Assembly (NCBI GenBank): GCA_004802725.1
Contig: SGPM01000043.1
Coordinates: 1 to 64,000 of the forward strand
DNA: 64,000 nt
Direction: 5' to 3'
Origin: Antrodiella citrinella
Taxonomy: Eukaryota > Basidiomycota > Agaricomycetes > Polyporales > Steccherinaceae
Positions 46,133-60,038 of this stretch are shown piece by piece. Numbering within the stretch: position 1 is the stretch's first letter; each line of letters starts with the position of its first letter. Below the pieces are notes generated by a model that searched no databases, was not told the origin of the DNA, and was given only the letters and a program-made list of their open reading frames with translations. A program made the translations under genes and the position numbers.

Positions 46133-48963
46133 TGCGGAGATGGAGAGAGGTGCAGCGGTTCAGAGGGCCTGGGACTTGAAAACGAGAGACGATAGCCGTG
46201 GTGGTGGTGGTGATACCAATAGCAATATGGTGGTAGCCGGGAACGAAGGACGGACGGTTCGTGAAGAATATGGTGGTCGATGAGGAAGTGGAAAGGGCCA
46301 CGCCCGGCGACGTTGTGAACGGTGTTGAAGCCTTCAAGCACGTTCTTGGCGACATCGCTCCCAGCGTGACGCACGACGGGTCACAGTGGCGTCACACGTA
46401 TCATGTGTCACACGCTGTGGTTATTGTCTGCGACCAAGACTATTCTACGACGACCAAACTACGACGACGAATGGATATGACAGAGAGCCGTACGGACGGG
46501 TTCTACTTCTAGCTCGTGTAGAACAACAGGACAACGAGCTGATGCCATGAACATGACCAAGTTTCTGAAGTTGGGCTGCAAACTACTTGGACTGGCCCAA
46601 CACTGCGAGCGATCTGGTGCGGTGTAAAGCGGGACGGCAGGTCGCTGAACAACGTCCCTCAATGTCTTACGAGCTTGATTCCATATGGTACTGCAGTCGA
46701 AGGTCCGCCGTTCTGCCGCTTTCTGCGAGGGAGTCTAGGTCAACATCGGTCGAGACAGATCTCTATTCGGAGGGTATCCTGGTTAGTTGCATCGTGAGAC
46801 GTATTCGCCGTAATCACAACGCACTATCGTAGTAGCCCCACAGGCAGCCGCATGAGGCAGACGAAGACATCCGGGCGGACATATCCGTATATCTGAGGGT
46901 TTGTAACAGGGTCATGCCAATGTAGGGTCTTCCAACAGTCAGTGGACCATTAACGTTAGGTTCTAGCACATGAGGGACTCAGGAGTGCTCCTGCGGTGAC
47001 GTGGTTAGCCACATACTCTTCTCGTACTTGTCCAAAAAGCTCATCAGTGTCGTAGTATGCCACGAGCACGGTGTCTTCTGTCCGACCGAAGCAAGATCAC
47101 TCAGCTTTGACCAAGCTGGAGTCCTGGCATACTCTGATGTGATGCTCACCTTACTTGTGGTCAAGTCAACCGACTGGTTCGAGCTGCGATTCTCGTTGAA
47201 ATTTTTGACGCATATCTGAAGCTGCTCCTTCGTGGTGAGCTTCTCAGTCAGAAGGTGGGAAGACGTTAAGTAACGGTGTGCCATAAGTTTGGACTGGTGT
47301 GGCCAAAACTCGAAGAACTGTCGTAAGTGCAAAAGGAGAGGTGAAGTCAGCACCGAAAGCAACACCATCGAGATTCAAGACAGTGCCCCGTGTAGAGTCA
47401 ACCGAGTTGAAGCCGGTCGTCCGACAACGGCGGCGAAGGACAGCGTAGCCGAGGTGGTCCTCGAAGTTACTGTCTTGGGGATCATAGTAAGTGTAGCATC
47501 TCCATGTACACGTCAAGACACCGCAGTTGGTCAACAGGTCGGTACCGGCTTGGACACCCATGCATCACGTATCGCGAGCCACACGGCGTCGACTGAATTT
47601 CCTCGGATGACCACACGCCGCCCTTCGCGTACAGGCCACGTTGTCCGACGCCTTCCGTGTCCCAGCCGCCGCCGTGTGTAGCAGTGTGAAAACTACGCAC
47701 GGAAACGGCAGACCGCCTGAATCGTAAGAGGTAAGACATACCGAGACCTCCGACTCCGAGACCGCCTCAATGCTCATGACACCCAGTTCAACGTGTTTGT
47801 CACTTGATGTTCAAGGAGTACTCCGAGTCCGAAGAACACAGATTATCGGATGCATACTAGCATCCGAATCCGCTCTCCTACGCCGTCAAAGGCGTTATGA
47901 ATGAGAACGAGATGAGAAAGGCGTCGGGAACATCAAATGAGGCTAAGTGAGTGTGCTTACCCGTTTCCAGTTGTTCTCCACACGACACGACGCCCCCATT
48001 CTCCCTGATTCATCTCCGCACCGGACTACTGGCACCCACTGCTGCCAGTGGCAGGTTCTGGATTCTCGGCGTGAAAACCACGTTGAGCAATCGCGAATCT
48101 GCACTTGTCTGCATCCATGCAGGTCTGATATGACAATACAGTATTGACATCCAGGAACATGTCGATGTATTTGTCAGATAAAGAGGACCCTTGGGTGGTT
48201 ACCTGAATCGCTCCGTTAGGAAGTGAAAGCTTAGAGAAGAAGGATTTTGTAGATGTAGATTCTTCTTGAGGTTCATGATCATGGTGTCTGGACAAGCACG
48301 GAGGCCTGAGGAAACAACATACCATACAAAGGTGTTTGCGAACGTTTACATCACTCAAACAAAATGTTTCTCGGACCACCGGTGACCTGTTCTGTTCTCT
48401 CGGATTGCTTGTACGTATACAAAAAGAATTTGAACCCATCTATCGACTACTAGTACCTTCTGTCGGCGCGTACCAGCTAAGCTTATATCGACCGAGTTCA
48501 CAATTACAAATTCAGAAGAAGTCGGACCATGCTTCATACCGATTACAGATCTTCAGAACTTGTGTAGGCCGTAAGATATTATATGAGATCAGAAATAGTC
48601 AGAATCAAACAGGGACGGACGAAAACAGTTTCATGAGACGGACGGACGGTATCCTCATGTGTACCCTTGTATAATACGCCTTCACGGCATTACTTGTCCG
48701 GGCACAGCCATACTACCTGAAGAAAGAACAATTGAAGGCTACAAAGGTCCGACGTCCAGGATCGTTGTGTTGTCGATGAGATGAAGGCGATACAGATGAT
48801 ATTTTGCCATTCACGACTAGTAGGGTGACAGAGCAAGTATAATTACTTGAGCTGTAGACGGTTTGGGGTTCAGAGAGGCAGCCTTCAACAGAAATCCAAA
48901 CAGACAGACACCGCCGCGAGCCCTAGGATAAGCACAGCCAGAAGGAGAGCACAGTAGGGCGTA
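46133..48963. other. mostly unassigned; possible - strand gene at 46979-48440
   Basis: No recognised gene. On the - strand between 48440 and 46979 several open segments with splice-like ends exist (ending LPNGAIQ before a GTAACC donor, NFEDHLGYAVLRRRC, FFEFWPHQSKLMAHRYL, AWSKLSDLASVGQ), which could be exons of one unidentified gene, but I could not join them in one frame. Confidence 0.25.
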
Positions 48964-51900
48964 TCAAGAAACGTTTGTAGGGTCAAGAACTTGAGCGCTT
49001 GAGCGACCACCGGGAGTATACCGAGCGAGAAGGTGCGAATAGGTGTCAGATATCTGGGAGAGTTCAATATCAGTACGGGCGAATTGTATATGGTGCCATT
49101 GGGGGAAGCGTCCACCTTTTCAGCACGCGCGTTTCCGTCCGGAACAAAGCGACAGATCACTGTGGACGATTCGAACCAGCGTTTAGCTTCGTCCACCATC
49201 GAGGCACTATAAAATGTCAGAGAGCGTGCCGACGGCATGGACCGCGGACGAAACGAACTGTAGGCATTCTATTCCAGTGTTGTATGCTGTCCCAAGTAGC
49301 CACTGGCGTTCATCTATAGGGTAGACCTAGATTTCGGAGCGTGAGTAACATGAAGAAATATTTCGTAGTAGGATGTACATTGTCGCCTTCTTTGGCTTCG
49401 CCGTGTTCCTCAAGAACGGCGACGGCCTGTTCAACGTATCCGATTGCTTTAGACCGATCGGCCGGACTGCCCCGAGACAACAGAATGGTGCAGATAGCGC
49501 GCAGCCACCTTGAGAATTTCGTGACTGAAAGTGACATCCGGTCGAGACTGGCGTGAAGTATAGCCTGAAAAGGAAAGCCCGAGGCGATGAGTAAAACAAG
49601 GAAAGCCGCAAAGGGTGGATGACCAAAGATACTTCTAACGCTGCAAACAAAACTTCGGTGACATCAGTTGGGAAATACAAAACTCATGTATCAAGATTGT
49701 TACCATCTGCTGGACATTCCTTTTCAACCCACTACACGGACAGGTTCGAGAGTTGCGATGTTAGGTCTAGGTTCGATGGAATAGAAGGATACGCACCACT
49801 AAATCAGCGATTGCTTCGAAAGTGTGGACCGCAAGGTCGTCGGAGTGTGTAGCCTCCTGGCCGTGGCTAAGTACATGCACAGACGAGACCTATATCATCA
49901 ATGACGTACGCACCTCGATTGTAAGGAGCATGAGCTTCCATTCTTTCCGCAAGCACAATACCTCCGCTTCAAATATCCGCAAGATATGTATGAGAGATCG
50001 CGCGCGATCAGAGTCCTCTACACTGGGAAATTGGTTGCTGTCGATCACTCCCTGTATCCGGATCTTACAGCTCTTGATGTCGTCGGAGATTGTGGCGAGT
50101 GGAACGTCCTTAGGAACGATTTAAGGGCGCATGCAGGCATCCTGAGAGATGACCGCACTCACCTCCAACGCTGATCCGGATGTGATCTTACGACGTGCTG
50201 CGAACACTGCGTCGAGCATGAGTAAAATGTCACATAGCCAAGGTATTGAAACGGTACTTCTTCCGGCTGTCGCTGCAAATGATGCATTGACAAGATGCAC
50301 GTACAGCTCCGCATCGACGTCCGTCAGAACGGAGGCACAGTATGTTTCTAGCAACTGAAAAGCGAACTCCTGAGTTTCATATTACGACAACGACAGGAAC
50401 ACGTACCGGCCTAGCGATGTCAAACAGGTCAGAGACTGCTTCATCCAAATCTTCCCAATCAGTGCATCCTTGCACGGCACAGTTGTACGCAGTTCTCCAC
50501 AACCACGATATGTCCTTGGATGCTATGGTAGCCTTGTTCTCGTCACGCAGGTGGCTAACGAAATCATTGGCTTCTAGCCGGTGAGATCCATCCCATAATA
50601 GTAAAATTTACACATGTTACTTACCAGTGCGGAAGTGACGGATAAGAGTGGGAACAAGGACAGCCCTAAGGATCCACACCCACAGAAGCTAGTAAGCAAA
50701 TTACAACACATGGAGCCAAGTTTTGTTCACCTGTTTGCAGCCGGTTCGCCGATCAACTTCACGACTAGACGAAGTATGCAACGGAGCAGCGTCAAGGTCT
50801 CTGCCTCGAAGTCGGAACTGTCCTGGCTGCCCAAGTTCTTGAGCAGCGCTTCTAAGACGGAAAGGAGCAGAGTTTTCATGTCGGACTCGTTAGCCAATTG
50901 AGTCGCCAATAACAACATTTTCCGATCAAAATCTGAGGCTTTGACCATGGACTGTACCGCTCGAACAGCTAAAGTGAGCAAAATTTCAGTACAACAATTC
51001 CGTATGACACCGGATACACCGCCAAACCTTCGCTCTCTAGGCCTGTTGTTTGGTAAGAACTGTGATCTCGCATGTAAAGAAGTATCATCACCTTGATGGA
51101 CTGCAGTGAGCAACATGACATAGTACGTTGTTGCTTCGTTGGCCGGACAGCGGCGGAGAATCGCGGACGCTTTGGAGTGGTCTCGTTGTTGAATATAACA
51201 GAGGGCCGCTTTCCGCAAACATTTCGCCCCACTTGCGTGCGCCATGCTGGCAAAAATTGAATGGGTTCCGGCGAGGAACCAGTCGGCAGCCTGCACCCAG
51301 TGTTTGGCGTTAAACAGACGGTCTCCGAATTGCCACAACAGCTATCAATGAAAGCGTCCGGTCAGCACAACCTTCATCAGACAGCGCAAAGTCTCACCGT
51401 CAAACATGCTGTTGTGGGAACCTTCGGAAGCGTGTATTCGGCTTCGCTAAGACCTGACCGGAGGTTATGCGGAGTACTCGATGGGAGGCACCGAAAGACG
51501 CGTACATGAGAACGCCGCAGCGACGTCTTGAATGGCTCTAGGATGGTTCTCGTCCCGGGAACAATGGACGACCAAGGAGAGGAGCAAACGGTCGACATGC
51601 GGAAGACCCACATCACCCTGCGCCTCCAACACCTTCTTCAATGCGTGCTGATGGACCGCTGTTACCAGTACACTAACGCGCGGTCAGCAAACAACGTCCG
51701 AGTTCGAACCCAAACTGCTTACCCGTGTTGTGACATTGTACGAAGCTCCTGGAGGATACTGAACAGCGAACAGAACCTTGTTCAGTACAGACTCCGACAT
51801 GAGCGTTTTGATCGCGACGTACTCCGTTACACTGTCAGCGGAGTCAAATCCTAGGTGATCAATGATGGACTTGAACGCTGAAGGGTGTTAGCGAACGCAT

Positions 51901-53763
51901 GGGACGGTCTCTCGGGTCCATGGCATTACTCACCTTCCAGCAGATGGGTTTCAGGAGCTTTCCGCCGCTTCAAGATGGCAACTCTCATCCATCGGAGCTG
52001 CTGGTGTTCTGAGCCATCCTATGTGGCGGCACACAGTGAGAATGCTAAGGACACGCCGGACGTCTGATACAACTCACGCGGTCAACTGAGCTATCGATGG
52101 ACGAAATCAATTCGTTGAGAGACGCCTCTGCACGGTCTAAATTGTCTGGGTTGTTAGTGGAAGTAAGGAAATAGGCCCTCGCTGTAAACATTCTGATGAG
52201 TACGGATAGCACACAATAGGCAGTATTATGCACCTAGACTTCTCAATATGGAGCGCTACAATAACGCCATTAATACAATAGAAATGAAATGTGGAGAAGA
52301 TTCTGGCCCTACCTTCAATTCCGCAAACCCGGGTGTATCCGCATTATCAGATAACTCAATGACTGAAAATGCCTTTTGCAACCATTTCACCGAGTCCTGA
52401 GCTTGTGATGAATTCGCCGCCGCAGGATTGCCGGGTGCTGCTGCCCTCAGGAATGTCTTGCCTATTTCGAGCAGTTTCCCGGCCAAAGCCATTCGCTGGG
52501 GGCCGGCGAAATTACAAAATGAGCTACAACAACAAAGATGGAACAAGACGTACGTCTCGTGGTTGCAACAGAGAGAGACGATGTTCATTTTCTGGACGAT
52601 GATGTAAGCGATGCGCCGGAGATGGACTCAACAGCACGACTTACCAATGATTTTTTGCAACATGAACTCAGCCACGCCGTCATTGCCTTCTCTACATGCC
52701 TGCAGGTGTCCGCGCGAATTGAGCTAGGAAATCAATCTGTTTTTGCAATCATGACTGACCGCCTCCATCCGACTGGAATGATACAGGACGATGGCGCGCG
52801 CCTTGTTCTGTTCAAATTGTGGGCCCTGCACGTCGTCCGCATTCTTGAGATCCTCTTCATACTACAATGATCAAAATTAGATCAAAACACTCCAGTAGAC
52901 GAGGAGACGTTGTACGACCCGACCTTTGCTGCACACGCCAGAACGCCGGCCGCGACATCATTGCGCCCTATCTCTGATTGATTTGGAAGAATCGTCAGAA
53001 ACACAACGAGACGCCATCGCTGGTTATACACTATAGGGCACGTACCTGAGAGACTTGCTCCGGCTTTGCTCGCGATCTGAAGCACGTGAATGAGAGCTGG
53101 ACAGAGCCACCGCGATCTTAGGCATCAATACGAAGGATTGGCATGGAAATGGGAAAAATAGACGTACTTTCGGGTGTAGGCTTTAGCTCTAAGCCGGCTT
53201 CAATCAGTCGGAAGCCTGCCAATCTTACTGTCCGCAGATACGTCGGAGAACAAAAGGTCGCAGTAAGAAGGGGTCGTTCGTTCCCGTGAGTAACCGACCA
53301 ACAACCAGAGTAGTAATCCGGTACTCACATGCCGCGAACACTGCTCGAATATCGTCATCTGCAACATCGCGAAGCTGGGCTGATATATTCCAGAGATGGA
53401 CACCTGTGGAACACATGAGCCCTAGGCCTATATGCGCACTCCGAGCATGCAAGCAACCCCAGAATGCAGACCTTCCCTATCTAATGCATCAGCGAGGGGG
53501 AGCCAGTCCTTATTGGCTAGGTGTCGCTGCTGAGCAAAGGTCTCCGCTAGAGTCGTCAATTTCTGGAGGTCTTCGAGTACAGAGCGTGATGACGATCGTT
53601 TGAGGCTCCCCTCGGCCACCTTGGGTTTGATGGAAATGAGAACATCTGGGGAGAAATCAGTCCCGAGAACCCGGATGGAAACCCGCCGGAGCTGATACTG
53701 ACCTTGTATAGCATTGAACACCGGCTGAAGGTCCTGGGTTTGTTTCCTCTTTCGCGCCGACAT
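48964..53763 (-). CDS. SPO22: SPO22/ZIP4-type meiosis protein, TPR superhelix
   Basis: Meiotic crossover protein of the SPO22/ZIP4/TEX11 family, a TPR scaffold for the synaptonemal complex. More than 20 exons, about 1,000 residues. First ones: 53763-53703, 53645-53472, 53403-53329, 53227-53168, 53096-53046, 52973-52924, 52861-52760, 52723-52645, 52591-52554, 52495-52313, 52255-52234 (22 nt), 52181-52078. Family motifs: GVHLWNISAQL near the start, LARAYFLTSTN and EYVAIKTLM in the middle, CLRKAALCYIQQRDHSKA-x-x-ILRRCPANEATTYYV, then DFDRKMLLLATQLA, WLWRTAYNCAVQGCTDW, and the ending VICRFVPDGNARAEK-ISDTYSHLLARYTP. I followed the frame through most exons and found no stop. Splicing oddities: a 36-nt intron (52759-52724) with an in-frame stop, and a GTTTGG donor near 51019. 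Confidence 0.88.
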
Positions 53764-56700
53764 TGTTGTTGGAAGGACATGTACACGGTTTCACACAAGC
53801 GACGCGACGCTCAGGGAGGCAGGGTGACAGCACGCATCACGGGTAACGAAATGCGTGACACTTCGTGACGAAACGCGTCTCCCGGGTCACAGCAGCGAAG
53901 AGGGCCAACAACTCCTGAGCTGTATCTGCTCCAAACTTGAAAGACTCAATTGCAAAATGTCTTCGGAGGTGGTCCCTAACAGCAGGGTCCCTATCGATGT
54001 CGTTGCACGCTGTACACGAGTACGTTATTGTCAGGCAGATGATTTCGTGTGACTGAGAAACGTGTGGCTCTTTTTGCTACTAGGAGGCGCAGAAGGATGG
54101 GGTCTTCGCCGGGTTGTCTGCGGGTCTGACAGGAGGTAAGCAGCTCCGTTAGTTCCACGAGGACATCACTCACTTCTCTCGTGCCAATTTTTTTCTCTAT
54201 ACATTCCATGCGACGTGGCTCTGACTCTCCCTGGCTCTGACATGCTTCGGGCTCAATATGTCTCGGACGCATGCAGCCATCATAGGCTCCAAACTCTTTC
54301 GGTTGAACAGGAATACCACGATACTGTGCGGTGTCGGTAAGCAGTGTGTACCCATTGAGACGCAGCGAGAGCGCACAGCTAACCTCCTATGTCGTTAATG
54401 GTGTTGCGCTTTGAACTTGAACCTACGCTTCCATAACCAGTGACAGGCGTTCTGGCCGGATATCAATTCACCCAGGGCTTCCTATCAGCAAACCTAGCTC
54501 GCTGGGAGGCTGAGCAAGCAATGTTGAATCAATCTCATCAAAAGGAGTCCGATAGACCAACGTCCTGATCCGCCACATTGAACGCAGTCTACTTTGGACA
54601 TGCAAGCTCGCGTTCTGACTTCCTGTTACTCTGGCGGAATCTCCGAATCCAACCTGACCCCTCCTGATCAGCTTCTCTAGCGCTTGGGATGGCGTATAGC
54701 AGAACAGCAGAACTGTCGAGGGTTCACGTTGCCCGCATTGTCATTTCCTGTATGTACCCGTCGATGATTGAGCGGACCCATATCAATGACTCCTGATGTA
54801 TGTGGCTGAACCTTTCCGCTGCACGACCGTGCACAGATCAGACAAGATTGTGACCGTTTTCCTATGATGATATCGCGCACGGCGCACGCTCGATCGGACT
54901 CGCACAACAGCTTAAACTTACCCTGCCCCTGTGAGTCTAGTTTCTCATTTGCGATGATATACAATGTTCTCTAAACGCGCTCCCCGTTTGTTTCCCTCTT
55001 TTTCGCTAGCTTGTCCTGCGCATATTGAATTCCGGGTTGAATGTGTTGAGTTGAACAGTACGGTACGAACCCTCCGGCGCAGGCATACGCGTGTATCTGG
55101 ACGATGGCATGGGGTCCTGCCTCTCATTTCGCTTCCAATCCGGTCATCTCTGTCCACACTTCCAAGGACACGTACCGCATAGTGCACCCACCTCGAGTTC
55201 CTTTGTCCTTCCCCATGCACACACGAGCGCGTGAAATAGTCCGATGACTCCTGCTCCAATCCAGAACCCGAGGTCTTTAGACGCTGTCATCGCGCATTAT
55301 CGCGGCACGCCTGTGCCACTGCCTGCAGGACGCTGTCGATAGCAATATTGGCAAGCTTATTTCACCCGTTCGTCTGGACGTCCGTTGCCCAGATCGCGCT
55401 CGAATCATTGGAGCCTGGATCAGCAGCAGAGTTTGTGTGCGTTCCTGGATCCACACTACCAGCCCTGCGAGTGACCTTACCGACTCTACTCTTCTCGGGC
55501 AACAAACATGAATTTACTTCCGTGTACTCCTTTGAGTTCTTCCGGAATAACAGACTGGTAACACGTTCCGGTGTCGGAGCAGGTCGGCTTTCGGTGTAAT
55601 AGGAGATCTTTATTGCTGCAGTGTACCTAGTTGGCTTGGGTCGCCGTGAGCCCGTGGCTCACGGAGGCACAGATCAGTTAGTACCGGCGAGCTCGTGGTC
55701 AAAGCGCGTCATCGTATGTTTTTTTCTTTGGAAACCCTCCGACCCGCATAATCGAACTCCAGAGGTGCGAGCGTGAGGCTGGTGCTATATACGCGTCTCC
55801 ACGGTGATCGTCAAAGCTCGGATCGTCCGTCTCAAATTGCGTATATCTTTTTTCAGTGGTGGCGGTATCAGTGTAAGCTCCAATAACTGTTAGATCCATC
55901 TCGTTGGCCAGAAGACCACCAGAGACCACCCCCAAGGGTCATATGGATATGTAAATAGGGAGATCGTAACACCCCAGGGGTTGCACACGCACGTCCGCAG
56001 TTCGTGGGTGCTCATCCGGAAATCAAGTATGGCGCGACAAATGGCATTGACGGTCGGGCCACGGAGAGATCCCTGCCCACATAGACTCGTCATTCGTTCC
56101 TCGAGCGGAGAAGGCAGAAAGATGCATCTGCATCTACACCCCATCCGATCCTCACGATATGCACACATACAGTCAAGCTCCAGATGTATCATTATCACTA
56201 GTATCAATTCACCCGGATGCCTTGAGTATCAATTCACCCGGATGCCTTGAGCTTCGCGACCAACAAAAGTATTGCGTGAAGGAGAATTAGCATACACAGG
56301 TCTGTTTTCGGCCTTCGGGGAGACGACGAAAGCCCAGGGATGTCCGGTCCCGGTCTTGGCAAGGTCACTGCAGTCTGAACTCAGCTGGATGATCATCAAT
56401 ACCATACACGTCACCCTCTCTTCGCTGCTCTGTTTTGTGGCACACAAGGAACGAACACAGAGGACGTGCTTAGTTAATCCACTGCACTACCACTACAGAC
56501 CAACGCAGCAATCAGCAGAAAGAGAAATCAATGCTAATATCGACGCACCGAACACTGCTTGCAATAGACTCTCAGTTGAGCCGCACCCTTCCACCAGAAC
56601 ACTTCTGCGGCGCGAACGAAAAGAGTTCCTTTTTCTCTCGCGATATATCATCCTAGGTACCTGGGTCTTGTAACGACAGAAACAGCTTTATCTCATATAC

Positions 56701-57877
56701 ATGTCCCGTCGCACTGCGTCGACCGGCCGCCACTTCCTAACATCTTGGGGCTTATGGCAGCGGGAGATGGAATATTGTCGCCACATCCCTCCCGGCATCG
56801 GAACGGAGAGAAAAAACGAGTATTGTGCTGCTTGAGATGCAAGAGATGAACGAGACCTTGATGGCCTATTTCAAGTTCACGAACGGCGGACGATGGGGTA
56901 AGTGGACATGGGCAGTGTGCACCTCACTATTAGTATATCTCCCGAATACGTCCTCCGGAACCCACCCGCCCGGAATCAAGGGCCTCTTCTTACTTGAACT
57001 TCTTGGCTGAGCCTCTTCTTGTCGAGAAGTCACGCACGGTGAGTGGATAATACAAATTCGTAGGTGTGTGCATCGTACAGCCAGGGCAGGGGAAAAGAAC
57101 ACACATCCGCATTGCATTCGTACGATCGCAAGTACTGTATCACTCGCCCAACAAACTCCGAACGACCGCAGAGAATGTTGATTCAAGCTCATGCTTTGAA
57201 CTCAAAAAAACAGAATCAAGACAGATCGGTCGGTGTATGTAAGTTCGTTCGTGCGTGCGTCCACAAATTACAATCAACGTAACATCTCAGAGCGTCCCCT
57301 CACTGAGTCACAGCTTCGATATTTGAGCTTCTTTCTTTACGGGAGCGTGTTACGGGATCTTGAACCCGTTTGCAATACAAAAAAGTCCACATAAATGAGT
57401 GTCAATTTGGTTTAATTTGAAGACATTGATGACGAGGTCTACGTTGAACGAGGCTGTGTTATTATACGAAAAAACGCTGCAGCGAAGAGACGCAAATGCA
57501 AATAGAGGGGATGCTGACTATACGGTGATAATAATAAAGTGCTATCAATGTCCGACTTTTTCTTCTCGACTTTCGAGTGCCAAAGAAAGAAAGAAACTGA
57601 CGTGTATCTACGAACCGGACTCCCAAAGATGACTCAGAGAAGAGAAAACACGATAAATGAAATGCTATGTCACGTATGATAATGGGTGGTAAAATACAAA
57701 TGATTGCTATGCGTGCGAGGGTGGTTGGGTGTCTGTGAGATATGCAGAATGAGGATCGAATGACGAGAAAAATGCGAATGGAATGCTGTAACGTATAAAC
57801 ATAACTGTGAATAGACAGACGAGAGCGTTCGTAACGAGAGACAGAACATGTGCATCAAAAATATAACTGGGGGAGCA
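53764..57877. other. long gene-free stretch
   Basis: No supported gene. The SPO22 promoter lies at its left end, the cyclin 3' region at its right. Only chance ORFs on both strands. Confidence 0.55.
56201..56250. repeat. perfect 25-bp tandem duplication
   Basis: The 25-bp unit starting GTATCAATTCACCCGG occurs twice head to tail without mismatch (56201-56225 and 56226-56250). A third GATATCAATTCACCC-like word lies at about 54458. Confidence 0.95.
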
Positions 57878-60038
57878 TTAGAGTCGACGACTACGTGCCC
57901 AATAGTATTCGGGCGACGTGCGCACATCATTAGAATAAAAATGGACTCCAGGCGGTCCTGCATTAGCGAATGGCGCGGCTGGGATAGTCCCTTCGCCAGC
58001 GGAGGGGGTGGGTGCATAGTGTTGCTGCTGCTGCTGTGGTTGATGATGGTGATACCCGGAAGAGTAGTGGTTGCGAGCACTGTCGTACCGTTGCTGCCAG
58101 TACCCCTCACTGAAGTTCGGCAGGGCCGACGTCGACGGGACATGAGAATGTAGCGGACTTGCACTCGCGGACTGGATCACCATCGGCATGGTGGGCTGAG
58201 GTGCCGCCAGAGACGTCGGCGGCGGCGGTTGATGGTACCGCAGCCGAGCCTTGCGAGTCCGCTCATCGCCCACAGCCTCCATGGGAGATCCGGCCAAGGA
58301 GTAAAAGTACAAATTCTGATGATACAACATGAGCGATTTTGCCCGTGAACTGAGATATAGACATACCTGTGGGGTTACATACGGACGCTGATCATCCACA
58401 CGATACGCAGACACGAGAGTTTTGGGGACCTGATCTTGACCGACGGATCCTTGCCACGCAGGGCTGTGATGGTTCTCGGGGGCACTGCGCACCACAACTG
58501 GAGACGCGCCCGAGCCAAGAGACAACTTGGAAAAGGCATGCAAGGGCTCTGATGGAGAGATGGAACTCGCGGATGACGGGGCGGTGTGACTGAGCTCCGG
58601 AATTTCGAGAGAAAGTCCCATAGCTCTCTTGGGAGGCTTGATAGGCGGGAAGGAGGCAGAGGTGGGAGAAAACGCATCCTCTGCCGTTCGCTTCGCGCCT
58701 GAGCGTGGCGGTGTCGGATACATGTTTTCCTGGGATACAGGGACGTATGTCGGCGTAGGTTGGACGGGCGGCGTAGAGAAGGGATACGAGACAGACGTCC
58801 GGCTTGGCGAGGTCGAGCGAGCACGGAATGCGATCGGTCGGTGGGTGGACGAGAGACGCGTCGGATGTACGGAAACCAGTCGAGAACGAGATGGCAAGCG
58901 AGCGTTTGACCAGGACTGGCGCCACTGCCGTGAGTCCTTCTCTTTCGCCATGACCAGGCCCTTCAAAAGGTTCAACCACGAGTCATACGTCGTCTTGTCG
59001 ACGTAGAGATCGAAGTCGATTCCAAGCAAAAACTCCCGCTCCATCCTGTTCAGCTCCGTCAACTCGATACCAGAAACTTCCGACCAAGTCTTGTTCGTGT
59101 ATGTGTTGCTGAAAATCACAAGTAAATGAGTTCCCGTGTGAGGCGGAATCATACAAATTAAGTACGTACTCGTCCACAAACTTGTTCGCTAGAATCAGCG
59201 CTCCAATCGCTACTCGGTACTCACTTCCCGCCTGCCCGTTCGTGAATCCGTTCCGCATTTTGAGGCGGTAGATGTAGTGCAGCGAAAGAACAATGACCGA
59301 CTGCGAGACTTGCGTCGTCTCGAGGACTTTCTGCATGAAGCGGGTGAATGCGTATGATACCGCAAACTGCAGAGAGGCTGTCGCCGAGTTGGGCTTCGGG
59401 AAATAGGTCGACTGCACGAACCGGCTCCGCTTCGAAGGCGAGCAAGTCGTCTTGGACAGGGCTGAGAACCACAAGTAGCAGACCATCTCGCACATCTTTT
59501 CCGCGATGAAGTGAGACGATCGGTGGGTCGAAGGAGTGAGCCAGTCCAAAGTGACTTGGGGCGTAGGCGAAAGTGACCACTTCCATGACTCGTAGCCGTC
59601 TTCCTCAGATGTCTCCATCGGCGAGCTACTCCGAGATGAGGTATACTGCGAGTAGACAGGAGGCAGCTTCAGCTCCGATACCCCGTTCGTGTGCCATTGG
59701 GCAGAATCGTCTGCTTGAGGCGGAGTGACTGGTCGGGTGGCGCGAATGAGCACGGTGCTCCTGAGAGGCTTAATTGAACGCGACTTACTTGGTGAATGAC
59801 GCGACGGGTGGCGGTCAAAGTGGGCTATGGATGGCAGCGTTGTTTGCGAGTGCTGCCATGGTTGTGCAACGCGTCTTTCAGCGACGACGGAGAGCGGGGG
59901 TGTAAGGGGTGGTTCTGGCTTGACTGGGGGCCTCCAAGTGGACCAGGTGGAAAGGAGTTCAATAGGGAGAGGTGGTAAAGTAGCGTTCATGTTCAGGACA
60001 TGCGAAGACGGGGTATGAGGAGGAGTACAGAGGGCCAT
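57878..60038 (-). CDS. PHO85-type (PCL/PHO80-like) cyclin
   Basis: Regulatory subunit of a cyclin-dependent kinase, most like the PCL1/PCL2 G1 class. Exons 60038-59170, 59108-58367, 58315-57878, 682 aa. ATG 60038 starts MALCTPPHTP; an in-frame ATG 30 codons upstream is unlikely. Residues ~1-160 are Pro/Ser-rich. The cyclin box follows: AEKMCEMVCYLWF, the helix [64 protein letters not shown] (the Asp and TYTNKTW across the first splice junction are hallmark of this group), and LNRMEREFLLGIDFDLYVDKTTYDSWL. The long C-terminus is Ser/Pro-rich with many S/T-P sites and a His/Gln-rich patch (HHHQPQQQQQ); it is disordered and probably controls turnover. Length exceeds yeast PCLs because of this tail. 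Confidence 0.93.
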
